Positions 22,301-35,496 of a stretch of DNA of 64,000 nt are shown piece after piece. How positions within the stretch are numbered: the first letter of the stretch is position 1; every line of letters begins with the position of its first letter. The translations under genes were made by a program, and so were the position numbers. The notes under the pieces were generated by a model. That model saw nothing but the letters and a program-made list of their open reading frames with translations. It ran no database searches and was not told the DNA's origin. Source of the DNA: Rhynchopus sp. YZ270_cl-10 (taxonomy: Eukaryota > Euglenozoa > Diplonemea > Diplonemida > Diplonemidae); contig OZ037866.1 of assembly GCA_964035575.1 (NCBI GenBank), forward strand, positions 434,001 through 498,000, in the 5' to 3' direction.

Positions 22301-23125
22301 GGTTCTTTCGAACAAAACCGCCCGTTTTCTGACAACGCGGTTCTTTCGAACAAAACCGCCCGTTTTCTGACAACGCGGTTCTTTCGAACAAAACCGACCG
22401 TTTTCTGACAACGCGGTTCTTTCGAACAAAACCGCCCGTTTTCTAACAACGCGGTTCTTTCGAACAAAACCGCCCGTTTTCTGACAACGCGGTTCTTTCG
22501 AACAAAACCGCTCGTTTTCTAACAACGCGGTTCTTTCGAACAAAACCGCCCGTTTTCTGACAACGCGGTTCTTTCGAACAAAACCGCTCGTTTTCTAACA
22601 ACGCGGTTCTTTCGAACAAAACCGCCCGTTTTCTGACAACGCGGTTCTTTCGAACAAAACCGCTCGTTTTCTAACAACGCGGTTCTTTCGAACAAAACCG
22701 CCCGTTTTCTGACAACGCGGTTCTTTCGAACAAAACCGCTCGTTTTCTGACAACGCGGTTCTTTCGAACAAAACCGCTCGTTTTCTGACAACGCGGTTCT
22801 TTCGAACAAAACCGCTCGTTTTCTAACAACGCGGTTCTTTCGAACAAAACCGCCCGTTTTCTGACAACGCGGTTCTTTCGAACAAAACCGACCGTTTTCT
22901 GACAACGCGGTTCTTTCGAACAAAATCGCCCGTTTTCTGACAACGCGGTTCTTTCGAACAAAACCGCTCGTTTTCTGACAACGCGGTTCTTTCGAACAAA
23001 ACCGCCCGTTTTCTGACAACGCGGTTCTTTCGAACAAAATCGCCCGTTTTCTAACAACGCGGTTCTTTCGAACAAAACCGCCCGTTTTCTAACAACGCGG
23101 GTTTTTCGAACAAAACCGCCCGTTT
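19348..23125 (+). repeat. 38-bp satellite, block 1
   Basis: About 99 head-to-tail monomers. The monomer contains CCGCCCGTTTTCTGACAAC and then GCGGTTCTTTCGAAC followed by AAAA. The arms GCGGTT and AACCGC of successive monomers can pair as a hairpin. Variation is confined to a few sites (CC/CT/GA after CCG, A or G in CTRAC, C/T in AAYCG). Monomers are otherwise identical, so the array is young or strongly homogenised. Confidence 0.97.
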
Positions 23126-23515
23126 GTAACCCTCCAGAGGTCTCAAGGGATTCCCTTGAGAGCTAAGAGGATTCCCTTGAGAGCACCAAAAATTCCCGCG
23201 AGAGAATGTGCGTTTTGGTGACTGAAACCGGCCAAAAACTTTTTAAAACGGCCCACAACCTGGTTTCTGCGACTCGAAAAGCGTATCCGCATGCTTTTGG
23301 GCGTCCGTAGGCCACAAACGATGGTACCCATGTGGGGCGAAAAACCTACGTGTTTGTACACAAAACACCACAAAAGCGCTTGTTTGCAGGCAGTTCGGGT
23401 CGAAAACGACCTCTTCGGGTCACAAAGCTACATCCCTCCCTCCCTTGGCCCTCGGGCTGCCCTTTCGGGAGGTCAGGGCGCCCTCGGGCTCTGGCGGGAG
23501 GGAGGGAAATAGCTA
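23126..23515. other. Unique island inside the satellite
   Basis: About 390 bp of non-satellite sequence interrupt the array. It has repeated GGGATTCCCTTGAGAGC words at its left and a GGGAGG/CCTCCC-rich palindrome at 23428-23508 (CCTCCCTCCC...GGGAGGGAGG). No coding sequence or known element is recognised. Confidence 0.6.
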
Positions 23516-26500
23516 TTTCTAACAACGCGGTTCTTTCGAACAAAACCGCCCGTTTTCTGACAACGCGGTTCTTTCGAACAAAACCGCCCGTTTTCTGACA
23601 ACGCGGTTCTTTCGAACAAAACCGCTCGTTTTCTGACAACGCGGTTCTTTCGAACAAAACCGCTCGTTTTCTGACAACGCGGTTCTTTCGAACAAAACCG
23701 CTCGTTTTCTGACAACGCGGTTCTTTCGAACAAAACCGCCCGTTTTCTGACAACGCGGTTCTTTCGAACAAAATCGCCCGTTTTCTAACAACGCGGTTCT
23801 TTCGAACAAAACCGACCGTTTTCTGACAACGCGGTTCTTTCGAACAAAACCGCTCGTTTTCTAACAACGCGGTTCTTTCGAACAAAACCGCCCGTTTTCT
23901 GACAACGCGGTTCTTTCGAACAAAACCGCTCGTTTTCTAACAACGCGGTTCTTTCGAACAAAACCGCCCGTTTTCTAACAACGCGGTTCTTTCGAACAAA
24001 ACCGCCCGTTTTCTGACAACGCGGTTCTTTCGAACAAAACCGCTCGTTTTCTAACAACGCGGTTCTTTCGAACAAAATCGCCCGTTTTCTAACAACGCGG
24101 TTCTTTCGAACAAAACCGACCGTTTTCTAACAACGCGGTTCTTTCGAACAAAACCGCTCGTTTTCTAACAACGCGGTTCTTTCGAACAAAACCGCCCGTT
24201 TTCTAACAACGCGGTTCTTTCGAACAAAACCGCCCGTTTTCTGACAACGCGGTTCTTTCGAACAAAACCGCCCGTTTTCTGACAACGCGGTTCTTTCGAA
24301 CAAAACCGCCCGTTTTCTGACAACGCGGTTCTTTCGAACAAAACCGCTCGTTTTCTAACAACGCGGTTCTTTCGAACAAAACCGCCCGTTTTCTGACAAC
24401 GCGGTTCTTTCGAACAAAACCGCTCGTTTTCTAACAACGCGGTTCTTTCGAACAAAACCGCCCGTTTTCTGACAACGCGGTTCTTTCGAACAAAACCGCT
24501 CGTTTTCTGACAACGCGGTTCTTTCGAACAAAACCGCTCGTTTTCTAACAACGCGGTTCTTTCGAACAAAACCGACCGTTTTCTGACAACGCGGTTCTTT
24601 CGAACAAAACCGCCCGTTTTCTAACAACGCGGTTCTTTCGAACAAAACCGCCCGTTTTCTAACAACGCGGTTCTTTCGAACAAAACCGCCCGTTTTCTGA
24701 CAACGCGGTTCTTTCGAACAAAACCGCTCGTTTTCTGACAACGCGGTTCTTTCGAACAAAACCGCTCGTTTTCTAACAACGCGGTTCTTTCGAACAAAAC
24801 CGCTCGTTTTCTGACAACGCGGTTCTTTCGAACAAAACCGCTCGTTTTCTGACAACGCGGTTCTTTCGAACAAAACCGCTCGTTTTCTGACAACGCGGTT
24901 CTTTCGAACAAAACCGCTCGTTTTCTGACAACGCGGTTCTTTCGAACAAAACCGCTCGTTTTCTGACAACGCGGTTCTTTCGAACAAAATCGCCCGTTTT
25001 CTAACAACGCGGTTCTTTCGAACAAAACCGACCGTTTTCTAACAACGCGGTTCTTTCGAACAAAACCGACCGTTTTCTAACAACGCGGTTCTTTCGAACA
25101 AAACCGACCGTTTTCTGACAACGCGGTTCTTTCGAACAAAACCGCTCGTTTTCTAACAACGCGGTTCTTTCGAACAAAACCGCCCGTTTTCTAACAACGC
25201 GGTTCTTTCGAACAAAACCGCCCGTTTTCTGACAACGCGGTTCTTTCGAACAAAACCGCCCGTTTTCTGACAACGCGGTTCTTTCGAACAAAACCGCTCG
25301 TTTTCTAACAACGCGGTTCTTTCGAACAAAACCGCCCGTTTTCTGACAACGCGGGTTTTTCGAACAAAACCGCTCGTTTTCTGACAACGCGGTTCTTTCG
25401 AACAAAACCGCTCGTTTTCTAACAACGCGGTTCTTTCGAACAAAACCGCTCGTTTTCTAACAACGCGGTTCTTTCGAACAAAACCGCCCGTTTTCTGACA
25501 ACGCGGGTTTTTCGAACAAAACCGCCCGTTTTCTGACAACGCGGTTCTTTCGAACAAAACCGCTCGTTTTCTAACAACGCGGTTCTTTCGAACAAAACCG
25601 CTCGTTTTCTAACAACGCGGTTCTTTCGAACAAAACCGCTCGTTTTCTGACAACGCGGTTCTTTCGAACAAAATCGCCCGTTTTCTATCAACGCGGTTCT
25701 TTCGAACAAAACCGCCCGTTTTCTGACAACGCGGGTTTTTCGAACAAAACCGCCCGTTTTCTGACAACGCGGTTCTTTCGAACAAAACCGCTCGTTTTCT
25801 AACAACGCGGTTCTTTCGAACAAAACCGACCGTTTTCTGACAACGCGGTTCTTTCGAACAAAATCGCCCGTTTTCTAACAACGCGGTTCTTTCGAACAAA
25901 ACCGCTCGTTTTCTAACAACGCGGTTCTTTCGAACAAAACCGCTCGTTTTCTGACAACGCGGTTCTTTCGAACAAAACCGCCCGTTTTCTAACAACGCGG
26001 TTCTTTCGAACAAAACCGCTCGTTTTCTAACAACGCGGTTCTTTCGAACAAAACCGCTCCTTTTCTGACAACGCGGTTCTTTCGAACAAAACCGCTCGTT
26101 TTCTAACAACGCGGTTCTTTCGAACAAAACCGCTCGTTTTCTAACAACGCGGTTCTTTCGAACAAAACCGCCCGTTTTCTGACAACGCGGTTCTTTCGAA
26201 CAAAATCGCCCGTTTTCTAACAACGCGGTTCTTTCGAACAAAACCGACCGTTTTCTGACAACGCGGTTCTTTCGAACAAAACCGCCCGTTTTCTGACAAC
26301 GCGGTTCTTTCGAACAAAACCGACCGTTTTCTAACAACGCGGTTCTTTCGAACAAAACCGCCCGTTTTCTAACAACGCGGTTCTTTCGAACAAAACCGAC
26401 CGTTTTCTAACAACGCGGTTCTTTCGAACAAAACCGACCGTTTTCTAACAACGCGGTTCTTTCGAACAAAACCGCCCGTTTTCTGACAACGCGGTTCTTT

Positions 26501-29500
26501 CGAACAAAACCGCCCGTTTTCTGACAACGCGGTTCTTTCGAACAAAACCGCTCGTTTTCTGACAACGCGGTTCTTTCGAACAAAATCGCCCGTTTTCTGA
26601 CAACGCGGTTCTTTCGAACAAAACCGCTCGTTTTCTGACAACGCGGTTCTTTCGAACAAAACCGCCCGTTTTCTGACAACGCGGGTTTTTCGAACAAAAC
26701 CGCCCGTTTTCTAACAACGCGGTTCTTTCGAACAAAATCGCCCGTTTTCTGACAACGCGGGTTTTTCGAACAAAACCGACCGTTTTCTGACAACGCGGTT
26801 CTTTCGAACAAAACCGCTCGTTTTCTGACAACGCGGTTCTTTCGAACAAAACCGCCCGTTTTCTGACAACGCGGGTTTTTCGAACAAAACCGCCCGTTTT
26901 CTAACAACGCGGTTCTTTCGAACAAAATCGCCCGTTTTCTGACAACGCGGGTTTTTCGAACAAAACCGACCGTTTTCTGACAACGCGGTTCTTTCGAACA
27001 AAACCGACCGTTTTCTAACAACGCGGTTCTTTCGAACAAAACCGACCGTTTTCTAACAACGCGGTTCTTTCGAACAAAACCGCCCGTTTTCTGACAACGC
27101 GGTTCTTTCGAACAAAACCGCCCGTTTTCTGACAACGCGGTTCTTTCGAACAAAACCGCTCGTTTTCTGACAACGCGGTTCTTTCGAACAAAATCGCCCG
27201 TTTTCTGACAACGCGGTTCTTTCGAACAAAACCGCTCGTTTTCTGACAACGCGGTTCTTTCGAACAAAACCGCTCGTTTTCTGACAACGCGGTTCTTTCG
27301 AACAAAATCGCCCGTTTTCTGACAACGCGGTTCTTTCGAACAAAACCGCTCGTTTTCTGACAACGCGGTTCTTTCGAACAAAACCGCCCGTTTTCTGACA
27401 ACGCGGGTTTTTCGAACAAAACCGCCCGTTTTCTAACAACGCGGTTCTTTCGAACAAAATCGCCCGTTTTCTGACAACGCGGGTTTTTCGAACAAAACCG
27501 ACCGTTTTCTGACAACGCGGTACTTTCGAACAAAACCGCCCGTTTTCTAACAACGCGGTTCTTTCGAACAAAATCGCCCGTTTTCTGACAACGCGGTTCT
27601 TTCGAACAAAACCGCCCGTTTTCTGACAACGCGGTTCTTTCGAACAAAACCGCTCGTTTTCTAACAACGCGGTTCTTTCGAACAAAACCGCCCGTTTTCT
27701 GACAACGCGGGTTTTTCGAACAAAACCGCTCGTTTTCTGACAACGCGGTTCTTTCGAACAAAACCGCTCGTTTTCTAACAACGCGGTTCTTTCGAACAAA
27801 ACCGCTCGTTTTCTAACAACGCGGTTCTTTCGAACAAAACCGCCCGTTTTCTGACAACGCGGGTTTTTCGAACAAAACCGCTCGTTTTCTGACAACGCGG
27901 TTCTTTCGAACAAAACCGCTCGTTTTCTAACAACGCGGTTCTTTCGAACAAAACCGCCCGTTTTCTGACAACGCGGTTCTTTCGAACAAAACCGCCCGTT
28001 TTCTAACAACGCGGTTCTTTCGAACAAAATCGCCCGTTTTCTAACAACGCGGTTCTTTCGAACAAAACCGCCCGTTTTCTGACAACGCGGTTCTTTCGAA
28101 CAAAACCGCCCGTTTTCTGACAACGCGGTTCTTTCGAACAAAACCGCTCGTTTTCTGACAACGCGGTTCTTTCGAACAAAATCGCCCGTTTTCTGACAAC
28201 GCGGTTCTTTCGAACAAAACCGCTCGTTTTCTGACAACGCGGTTCTTTCGAACAAAACCGCTCGTTTTCTGACAACGCGGTTCTTTCGAACAAAATCGCC
28301 CGTTTTCTGACAACGCGGTTCTTTCGAACAAAACCGCCCGTTTTCTATCAACGCGGTTCTTTCGAACAAAACCGCCCGTTTTCTGACAACGCGGGTTTTT
28401 CGAACAAAACCGACCGTTTTCTGACAACGCGGTTCTTTCGAACAAAACCGCTCGTTTTCTAACAACGCGGTTCTTTCGAACAAAACCGACCGTTTTCTAA
28501 CAACGCGGTTCTTTCGAACAAAACCGCCCGTTTTCTAACAACGCGGTTCTTTCGAACAAAACCGACCGTTTTCTGACAACGCGGTTCTTTCGAACAAAAC
28601 CGCCCGTTTTCTGACAACGCGGTTCTTTCGAACAAAACCGCCCGTTTTCTAACAACGCGGTTCTTTCGAACAAAACCGCTCGTTTTCTAACAACGCGGTT
28701 CTTTCGAACAAAACCGCTCGTTTTCTGACAACGCGGTTCTTTCGAACAAAACCGCTCGTTTTCTAACAACGCGGTTCTTTCGAACAAAACCGCTCGTTTT
28801 CTAACAACGCGGTTCTTTCGAACAAAACCGCCCGTTTTCTGACAACGCGGTTCTTTCGAACAAAATCGCCCGTTTTCTAACAACGCGGTTCTTTCGAACA
28901 AAACCGACCGTTTTCTGACAACGCGGTTCTTTCGAACAAAACCGCCCGTTTTCTGACAACGCGGTTCTTTCGAACAAAACCGACCGTTTTCTAACAACGC
29001 GGTTCTTTCGAACAAAACCGCCCGTTTTCTAACAACGCGGTTCTTTCGAACAAAACCGACCGTTTTCTAACAACGCGGTTCTTTCGAACAAAACCGCCCG
29101 TTTTCTGACAACGCGGTTCTTTCGAACAAAACCGCCCGTTTTCTGACAACGCGGTTCTTTCGAACAAAACCGCTCGTTTTCTGACAACGCGGTTCTTTCG
29201 AACAAAATCGCCCGTTTTCTGACAACGCGGTTCTTTCGAACAAAACCGCTCGTTTTCTGACAACGCGGTTCTTTCGAACAAAACCGCCCGTTTTCTGACA
29301 ACGCGGGTTTTTCGAACAAAACCGCCCGTTTTCTAACAACGCGGTTCTTTCGAACAAAATCGCCCGTTTTCTGACAACGCGGGTTTTTCGAACAAAACCG
29401 ACCGTTTTCTGACAACGCGGTTCTTTCGAACAAAACCGCTCGTTTTCTGACAACGCGGTTCTTTCGAACAAAACCGCCCGTTTTCTGACAACGCGGGTTT

Positions 29501-32500
29501 TTCGAACAAAACCGCCCGTTTTCTAACAACGCGGTTCTTTCGAACAAAATCGCCCGTTTTCTGACAACGCGGGTTTTTCGAACAAAACCGACCGTTTTCT
29601 GACAACGCGGTTCTTTCGAACAAAACCGACCGTTTTCTAACAACGCGGTTCTTTCGAACAAAACCGACCGTTTTCTAACAACGCGGTTCTTTCGAACAAA
29701 ACCGCCCGTTTTCTGACAACGCGGTTCTTTCGAACAAAACCGCCCGTTTTCTGACAACGCGGTTCTTTCGAACAAAACCGCTCGTTTTCTGACAACGCGG
29801 TTCTTTCGAACAAAATCGCCCGTTTTCTGACAACGCGGTTCTTTCGAACAAAACCGCTCGTTTTCTGACAACGCGGTTCTTTCGAACAAAACCGCTCGTT
29901 TTCTGACAACGCGGTTCTTTCGAACAAAATCGCCCGTTTTCTGACAACGCGGTTCTTTCGAACAAAACCGCTCGTTTTCTGACAACGCGGTTCTTTCGAA
30001 CAAAACCGCCCGTTTTCTGACAACGCGGGTTTTTCGAACAAAACCGCCCGTTTTCTAACAACGCGGTTCTTTCGAACAAAATCGCCCGTTTTCTGACAAC
30101 GCGGGTTTTTCGAACAAAACCGACCGTTTTCTGACAACGCGGTACTTTCGAACAAAACCGCCCGTTTTCTAACAACGCGGTTCTTTCGAACAAAATCGCC
30201 CGTTTTCTGACAACGCGGTTCTTTCGAACAAAACCGCCCGTTTTCTGACAACGCGGTTCTTTCGAACAAAACCGCTCGTTTTCTAACAACGCGGTTCTTT
30301 CGAACAAAACCGCCCGTTTTCTGACAACGCGGGTTTTTCGAACAAAACCGCTCGTTTTCTGACAACGCGGTTCTTTCGAACAAAACCGCTCGTTTTCTAA
30401 CAACGCGGTTCTTTCGAACAAAACCGCTCGTTTTCTAACAACGCGGTTCTTTCGAACAAAACCGCCCGTTTTCTGACAACGCGGGTTTTTCGAACAAAAC
30501 CGCTCGTTTTCTGACAACGCGGTTCTTTCGAACAAAACCGCTCGTTTTCTAACAACGCGGTTCTTTCGAACAAAACCGCCCGTTTTCTGACAACGCGGTT
30601 CTTTCGAACAAAACCGCCCGTTTTCTAACAACGCGGTTCTTTCGAACAAAATCGCCCGTTTTCTAACAACGCGGTTCTTTCGAACAAAACCGCCCGTTTT
30701 CTGACAACGCGGTTCTTTCGAACAAAACCGCCCGTTTTCTGACAACGCGGTTCTTTCGAACAAAACCGCTCGTTTTCTGACAACGCGGTTCTTTCGAACA
30801 AAATCGCCCGTTTTCTGACAACGCGGTTCTTTCGAACAAAACCGCTCGTTTTCTGACAACGCGGTTCTTTCGAACAAAACCGCTCGTTTTCTGACAACGC
30901 GGTTCTTTCGAACAAAATCGCCCGTTTTCTGACAACGCGGTTCTTTCGAACAAAACCGCCCGTTTTCTATCAACGCGGTTCTTTCGAACAAAACCGCCCG
31001 TTTTCTGACAACGCGGGTTTTTCGAACAAAACCGACCGTTTTCTGACAACGCGGTTCTTTCGAACAAAACCGCTCGTTTTCTAACAACGCGGTTCTTTCG
31101 AACAAAACCGACCGTTTTCTAACAACGCGGTTCTTTCGAACAAAACCGACCGTTTTCTGACAACGCGGTTCTTTCGAACAAAACCGCCCGTTTTCTGACA
31201 ACGCGGTTCTTTCGAACAAAACCGACCGTTTTCTAACAACGCGGTTCTTTCGAACAAAACCGCCCGTTTTCTAACAACGCGGTTCTTTCGAACAAAACCG
31301 ACCGTTTTCTAACAACGCGGTTCTTTCGAACAAAACCGCCCGTTTTCTGACAACGCGGTTCTTTCGAACAAAACCGCCCGTTTTCTGACAACGCGGTTCT
31401 TTCGAACAAAACCGCTCGTTTTCTGACAACGCGGTTCTTTCGAACAAAATCGCCCGTTTTCTGACAACGCGGTTCTTTCGAACAAAACCGCTCGTTTTCT
31501 GACAACGCGGTTCTTTCGAACAAAACCGCTCGTTTTCTGACAACGCGGTTCTTTCGAACAAAATCGCCCGTTTTCTGACAACGCGGTTCTTTCGAACAAA
31601 ACCGCTCGTTTTCTGACAACGCGGTTCTTTCGAACAAAACCGCCCGTTTTCTGACAACGCGGGTTTTTCGAACAAAACCGACCGTTTTCTGACAACGCGG
31701 TTCTTTCGAACAAAACCGCTCGTTTTCTAACAACGCGGTTCTTTCGAACAAAACCGCCCGTTTTCTGACAACGCGGTTCTTTCGAACAAAACCGCTCGTT
31801 TTCTAACAACGCGGTTCTTTCGAACAAAACCGCTCGTTTTCTAACAACGCGGTTCTTTCGAACAAAACCGCCCGTTTTCTAACAACGCGGGTTTTTCGAA
31901 CAAAACCGCCCGTTTTCTGACAACGCGGTTCTTTCGAACAAAACCGCTCGTTTTCTAACAACGCGGTTCTTTCGAACAAAACCGCCCGTTTTCTGACAAC
32001 GCGGTTGTTTCGAACAAAACCGCCCGTTTTCTGACAACGCGGTTCTTTCGAACAAAACCGCCCGTTTTCTAACAACGCGGGTTTTTCGAACAAAACCGCC
32101 CGTTTTCTGACAACGCGGTTCTTTCGAACAAAACCGCTCGTTTTCTAACAACGCGGTTCTTTCTAACAAAACCGCCCGTTTTCTGACAACGCGGTTGTTT
32201 CGAACAAAACCGCCCGTTTTCTGACAACGCGGTTCTTTCGAACAAAACCGCCCGTTTTCTAACAACGCGGGTTTTTCGAACAAAACCGCCCGTTTTCTGA
32301 CAACGCGGTTCTTTCGAACAAAACCGCCCGTTTTCTAACAACGCGGGTTTTTCGAACAAAACCGCTCGTTTTCTGACAACGCGGTTCTTTCGAACAAAAC
32401 CGCTCGTTTTCTGACAACGCGGGTTTTTCGAACAAAACCGCCCGTTTTCTGACAACGCGGTTCTTTCGAACAAAACCGCTCGTTTTCTGACAACGCGGTT

Positions 32501-33941
32501 CTTTCGAACAAAACCGCTCGTTTTCTGACAACGCGGTTCTTTCGAACAAAACCGCTCGTTTTCTAACAACGCGGTTCTTTCGAACAAAACCGACCGTTTT
32601 CTAACAACGCGGTTCTTTCGAACAAAACCGCTCGTTTTCTGACAACGCGGTTCTTTCGAACAAAATCGCCCGTTTTCTAACAACGCGGTTCTTTCGAACA
32701 AAACCGCCCGTTTTCTGACAACGCGGTTCTTTCGAACAAAACCGCTCGTTTTCTAACAACGCGGTTCTTTCGAACAAAACCGCCCGTTTTCTGACAACGC
32801 GGTTCTTTCGAACAAAATCGCCCGTTTTCTAACAACGCGGTTCTTTCGAACAAAACCGCCCGTTTTCTGACAACGCGGTTCTTTCGAACAAAACCGCTCG
32901 TTTTCTAACAACGCGGTTCTTTCGAACAAAACCGCCCGTTTTCTGACAACGCGGTTCTTTCGAACAAAACCGCTCGTTTTCTAACAACGCGGTTCTTTCG
33001 AACAAAACCGCCCGTTTTCTGACAACGCGGTTCTTTCGAACAAAACCGCTCGTTTTCTGACAACGCGGTTCTTTCGAACAAAACCGCCCGTTTTCTGACA
33101 ACGCGGTTCTTTCGAACAAAACCGACCGTTTTCTGACAACGCGGTTCTTTCGAACAAAACCGCCCGTTTTCGGACAACGCGGTTCTTTCGAACAAAACCG
33201 CCCGTTTTCTGACAACGCGGTTCTTTCGAACAAAACCGACCGTTTTCTGACAACGCGGTTCTTTCGAACAAAACCGCCCGTTTTCTAACAACGCGGTTCT
33301 TTCGAACAAAACCGCTCGTTTTCTAACAACGCGGTTCTTTCGAACAAAACCGACCGTTTTCTGACAACGCGGTTCTTTCGAACAAAACCGACCGTTTTCT
33401 GACAACGCGGTTCTTTCGAACAAAACCGCCCGTTTTCTAACAACGCGGTTCTTTCGAACAAAACCGACCGTTTTCTGACAACGCGGTTCTTTCGAACAAA
33501 ACCGCCCGTTTTCTAACAACGCGGTTCTTTCGAACAAAACCGCTCGTTTTCTAACAACGCGGTTCTTTCGAACAAAATCGCCCGTTTTCTAACAACGCGG
33601 TTCTTTCGAACAAAACCGCCCGTTTTCTGACAACGCGGTTCTTTCGAACAAAACCGCCCGTTTTCTAACAACGCGGTTCTTTCGAACAAAACCGCCCGTT
33701 TTCTGACAACGCGGTTCTTTCGAACAGAACCGCCCGTTTTCTAACAACGAGGTTCTTTCGAACAAAACCGCCCGTTTTCTGACAACGCGGTTCTTTCGAA
33801 CAGAACCGCCCGTTTTCTAACAACGAGGTTCTTTCGAACAAAACCGCCCGTTTTCTAACAACGCGGGTTTTTCGAACAAAACCGCCCGTTTTCTGACAAC
33901 GCGGGTTTTTCGAACAAAACCGCCCGTTTTCTGACAACGCG
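23516..33941 (+). repeat. 38-bp satellite, block 2 with a higher-order repeat
   Basis: About 274 monomers in the same orientation as block 1. A higher-order unit of 69-70 monomers is duplicated in tandem: 25981-28640 matches 28641 onward at an offset of 2660 bp, which drops to 2622 bp after one extra monomer in the first copy. A partial third copy follows at about 31140-31750. Variant monomers with GCGGGTTTTTCGAAC and CGAGGTTC appear mainly in the distal part. Confidence 0.97.
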
Positions 33942-34993
33942 TTCGGCAGCAGTCACTGTAAAGTAGACGGGTGCGTAGCGACACCCCCGATGCGAGCCAC
34001 CTGTACTACCATTTAACCCCCCTTATCCCCATATGCAAGTAAGATACGTTACGCAATGTGGGAACGTACTAGTCGTGCCCTACTCACTAGTTTATTTTTC
34101 TGCCACGACAACCCCCAGACTCAGCCCCTGCCCGTGGCCCGATGTAGTACCCTAAGCACACCCGATTGCGGCACAGGCAAATGCGACGACAAGGGGAGGA
34201 GGGGTGGGGAGAGCGATGGGTACCTGAAGTGGAAGTTGCGCCTCTGCTGGGTGTCCGAGTCTCATAGGTAATAACACGAGCCACATGCCCCAAAAGAACG
34301 CCACCAACACCCCAACAAGGGCAAATCGTGTACGCCGCCACAACACAAACCTACCTAAGAGATCAGGGCTCCTGGTGGGGGTTTGCGACTGCCACAGATG
34401 CCTGCCTCTCACTCTGCCCGCCCCCTCGCCCCTAAAGACACACAAACACACCAGTCACTGCATTTTGTTGATGTTAAAATCGATTGCGCCCTGGGTGCTA
34501 TCTTGGGATATGAAAGGGGGAAAGCGTGTGATGGGGGCGAGCTGTGTGTACCCTATTTGCTGCCTTACGTTTCACTTTCCACACCGCCCCATATAAATAC
34601 ACACTAGTTATACTTACACAATGCATATTCCCTTTTATTTATTTATTTATTTTTTTTTTTTTGAGTGACTTTTAAGCGTATACCTTTGGCTAAGCACGCC
34701 ACGACACCGCTTACATTACTGCGCGCACCACTCCATTTGTATTTTCCAGTTTTAGGGGAGGTATCCTCGCGTACGAGTTGTTTGACTCCAAAGTGATTCC
34801 CCGGCCTCTCAAGCAAGCAGGAGACCAACGTCAGGGGAGGTGTAATGAGATACCCTGGGCCGTGCCCACCTTTTGTGTTCTGTTCATTTTGTTTGAGTGG
34901 TGCGCCCACCTTGCTTTTTGTTCATTGTGTACTAACCTATCGCAATAAAAAGACCACTAAAGGCCAAAGAGAAAAAAAAAAAAAAAAAAAAAA
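33942..34993 (+). mobile_element. Poly(A)-tailed retroposon-like repeat, copy 1 (full length)
   Basis: A 1.05 kb unit starting TTCGGCAGCAGTCACTG and ending CCAAAGAG plus about 22 A. Both sides are satellite. The same unit recurs at 45047-46079 (complete, inverted) and 39135-39666 (inverted, lacking the 5' half). A 3' A tail with 5' truncation of another copy is the pattern left by LINE-type target-primed reverse transcription, so I read it as a SINE-like or RNA-derived retroposon. It encodes no reverse transcriptase. Confidence 0.65.
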
Positions 34994-35113
34994 CCGCCCG
35001 TTTTCTAACAACGAGGTTCTTTCGAACAAAACCGCCCGTTTTCTGACAACGCGGTTCTTTCGAACAGAACCGCCCGTTTTCTAACAACGAGGTTCTTTCG
35101 AACAAAACCGCCC
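34994..35113 (+). repeat. 38-bp satellite, short block 3
   Basis: Three monomers between the retroposon and the TIR-bounded insertion. They carry the CGAGGTTC and GAACAGAACC variants also seen at 33720-33840, so they are the continuation of block 2 across the retroposon. Confidence 0.9.
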
Positions 35114-35496
35114 GCAAGGCTCTAAGTCGACAGTGTGTCTTTGTGTCTAGACACTGTCGAAAGACACAAAGACACAAAGACACACTGTGTCTTTTGTCGA
35201 AGACACAGTGTGTCTTTGTCGACTGTCGACTGTGTCTTGTCGAAAAAAAAAAAATTTTTTTTTTTCGACATCACAAAATTTTTTCACCCAAAAAAAAATT
35301 TTTTTTTTGGGACCCGCGGGCACCGGGCATGCAAATAAAGCAAGAATTTTGATGTTTTGAGCATCTAGAATTTATTTCCCGGTCATTTTGTGTGTACCCT
35401 GTACATTTTGTATGGGCCAGCGACTTGTCGAAAAATCGAAAAAAAATCGAAAAAAAAAATTTTTTTTTTTGGGAAAATTTCGACCCTGAGGTGGGT

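Noticed and set aside
19348-33941. CRISPR-like appearance of a short regular repeat
   Set aside because: Monomers abut with no unique spacers and the context is eukaryotic; it is satellite DNA.
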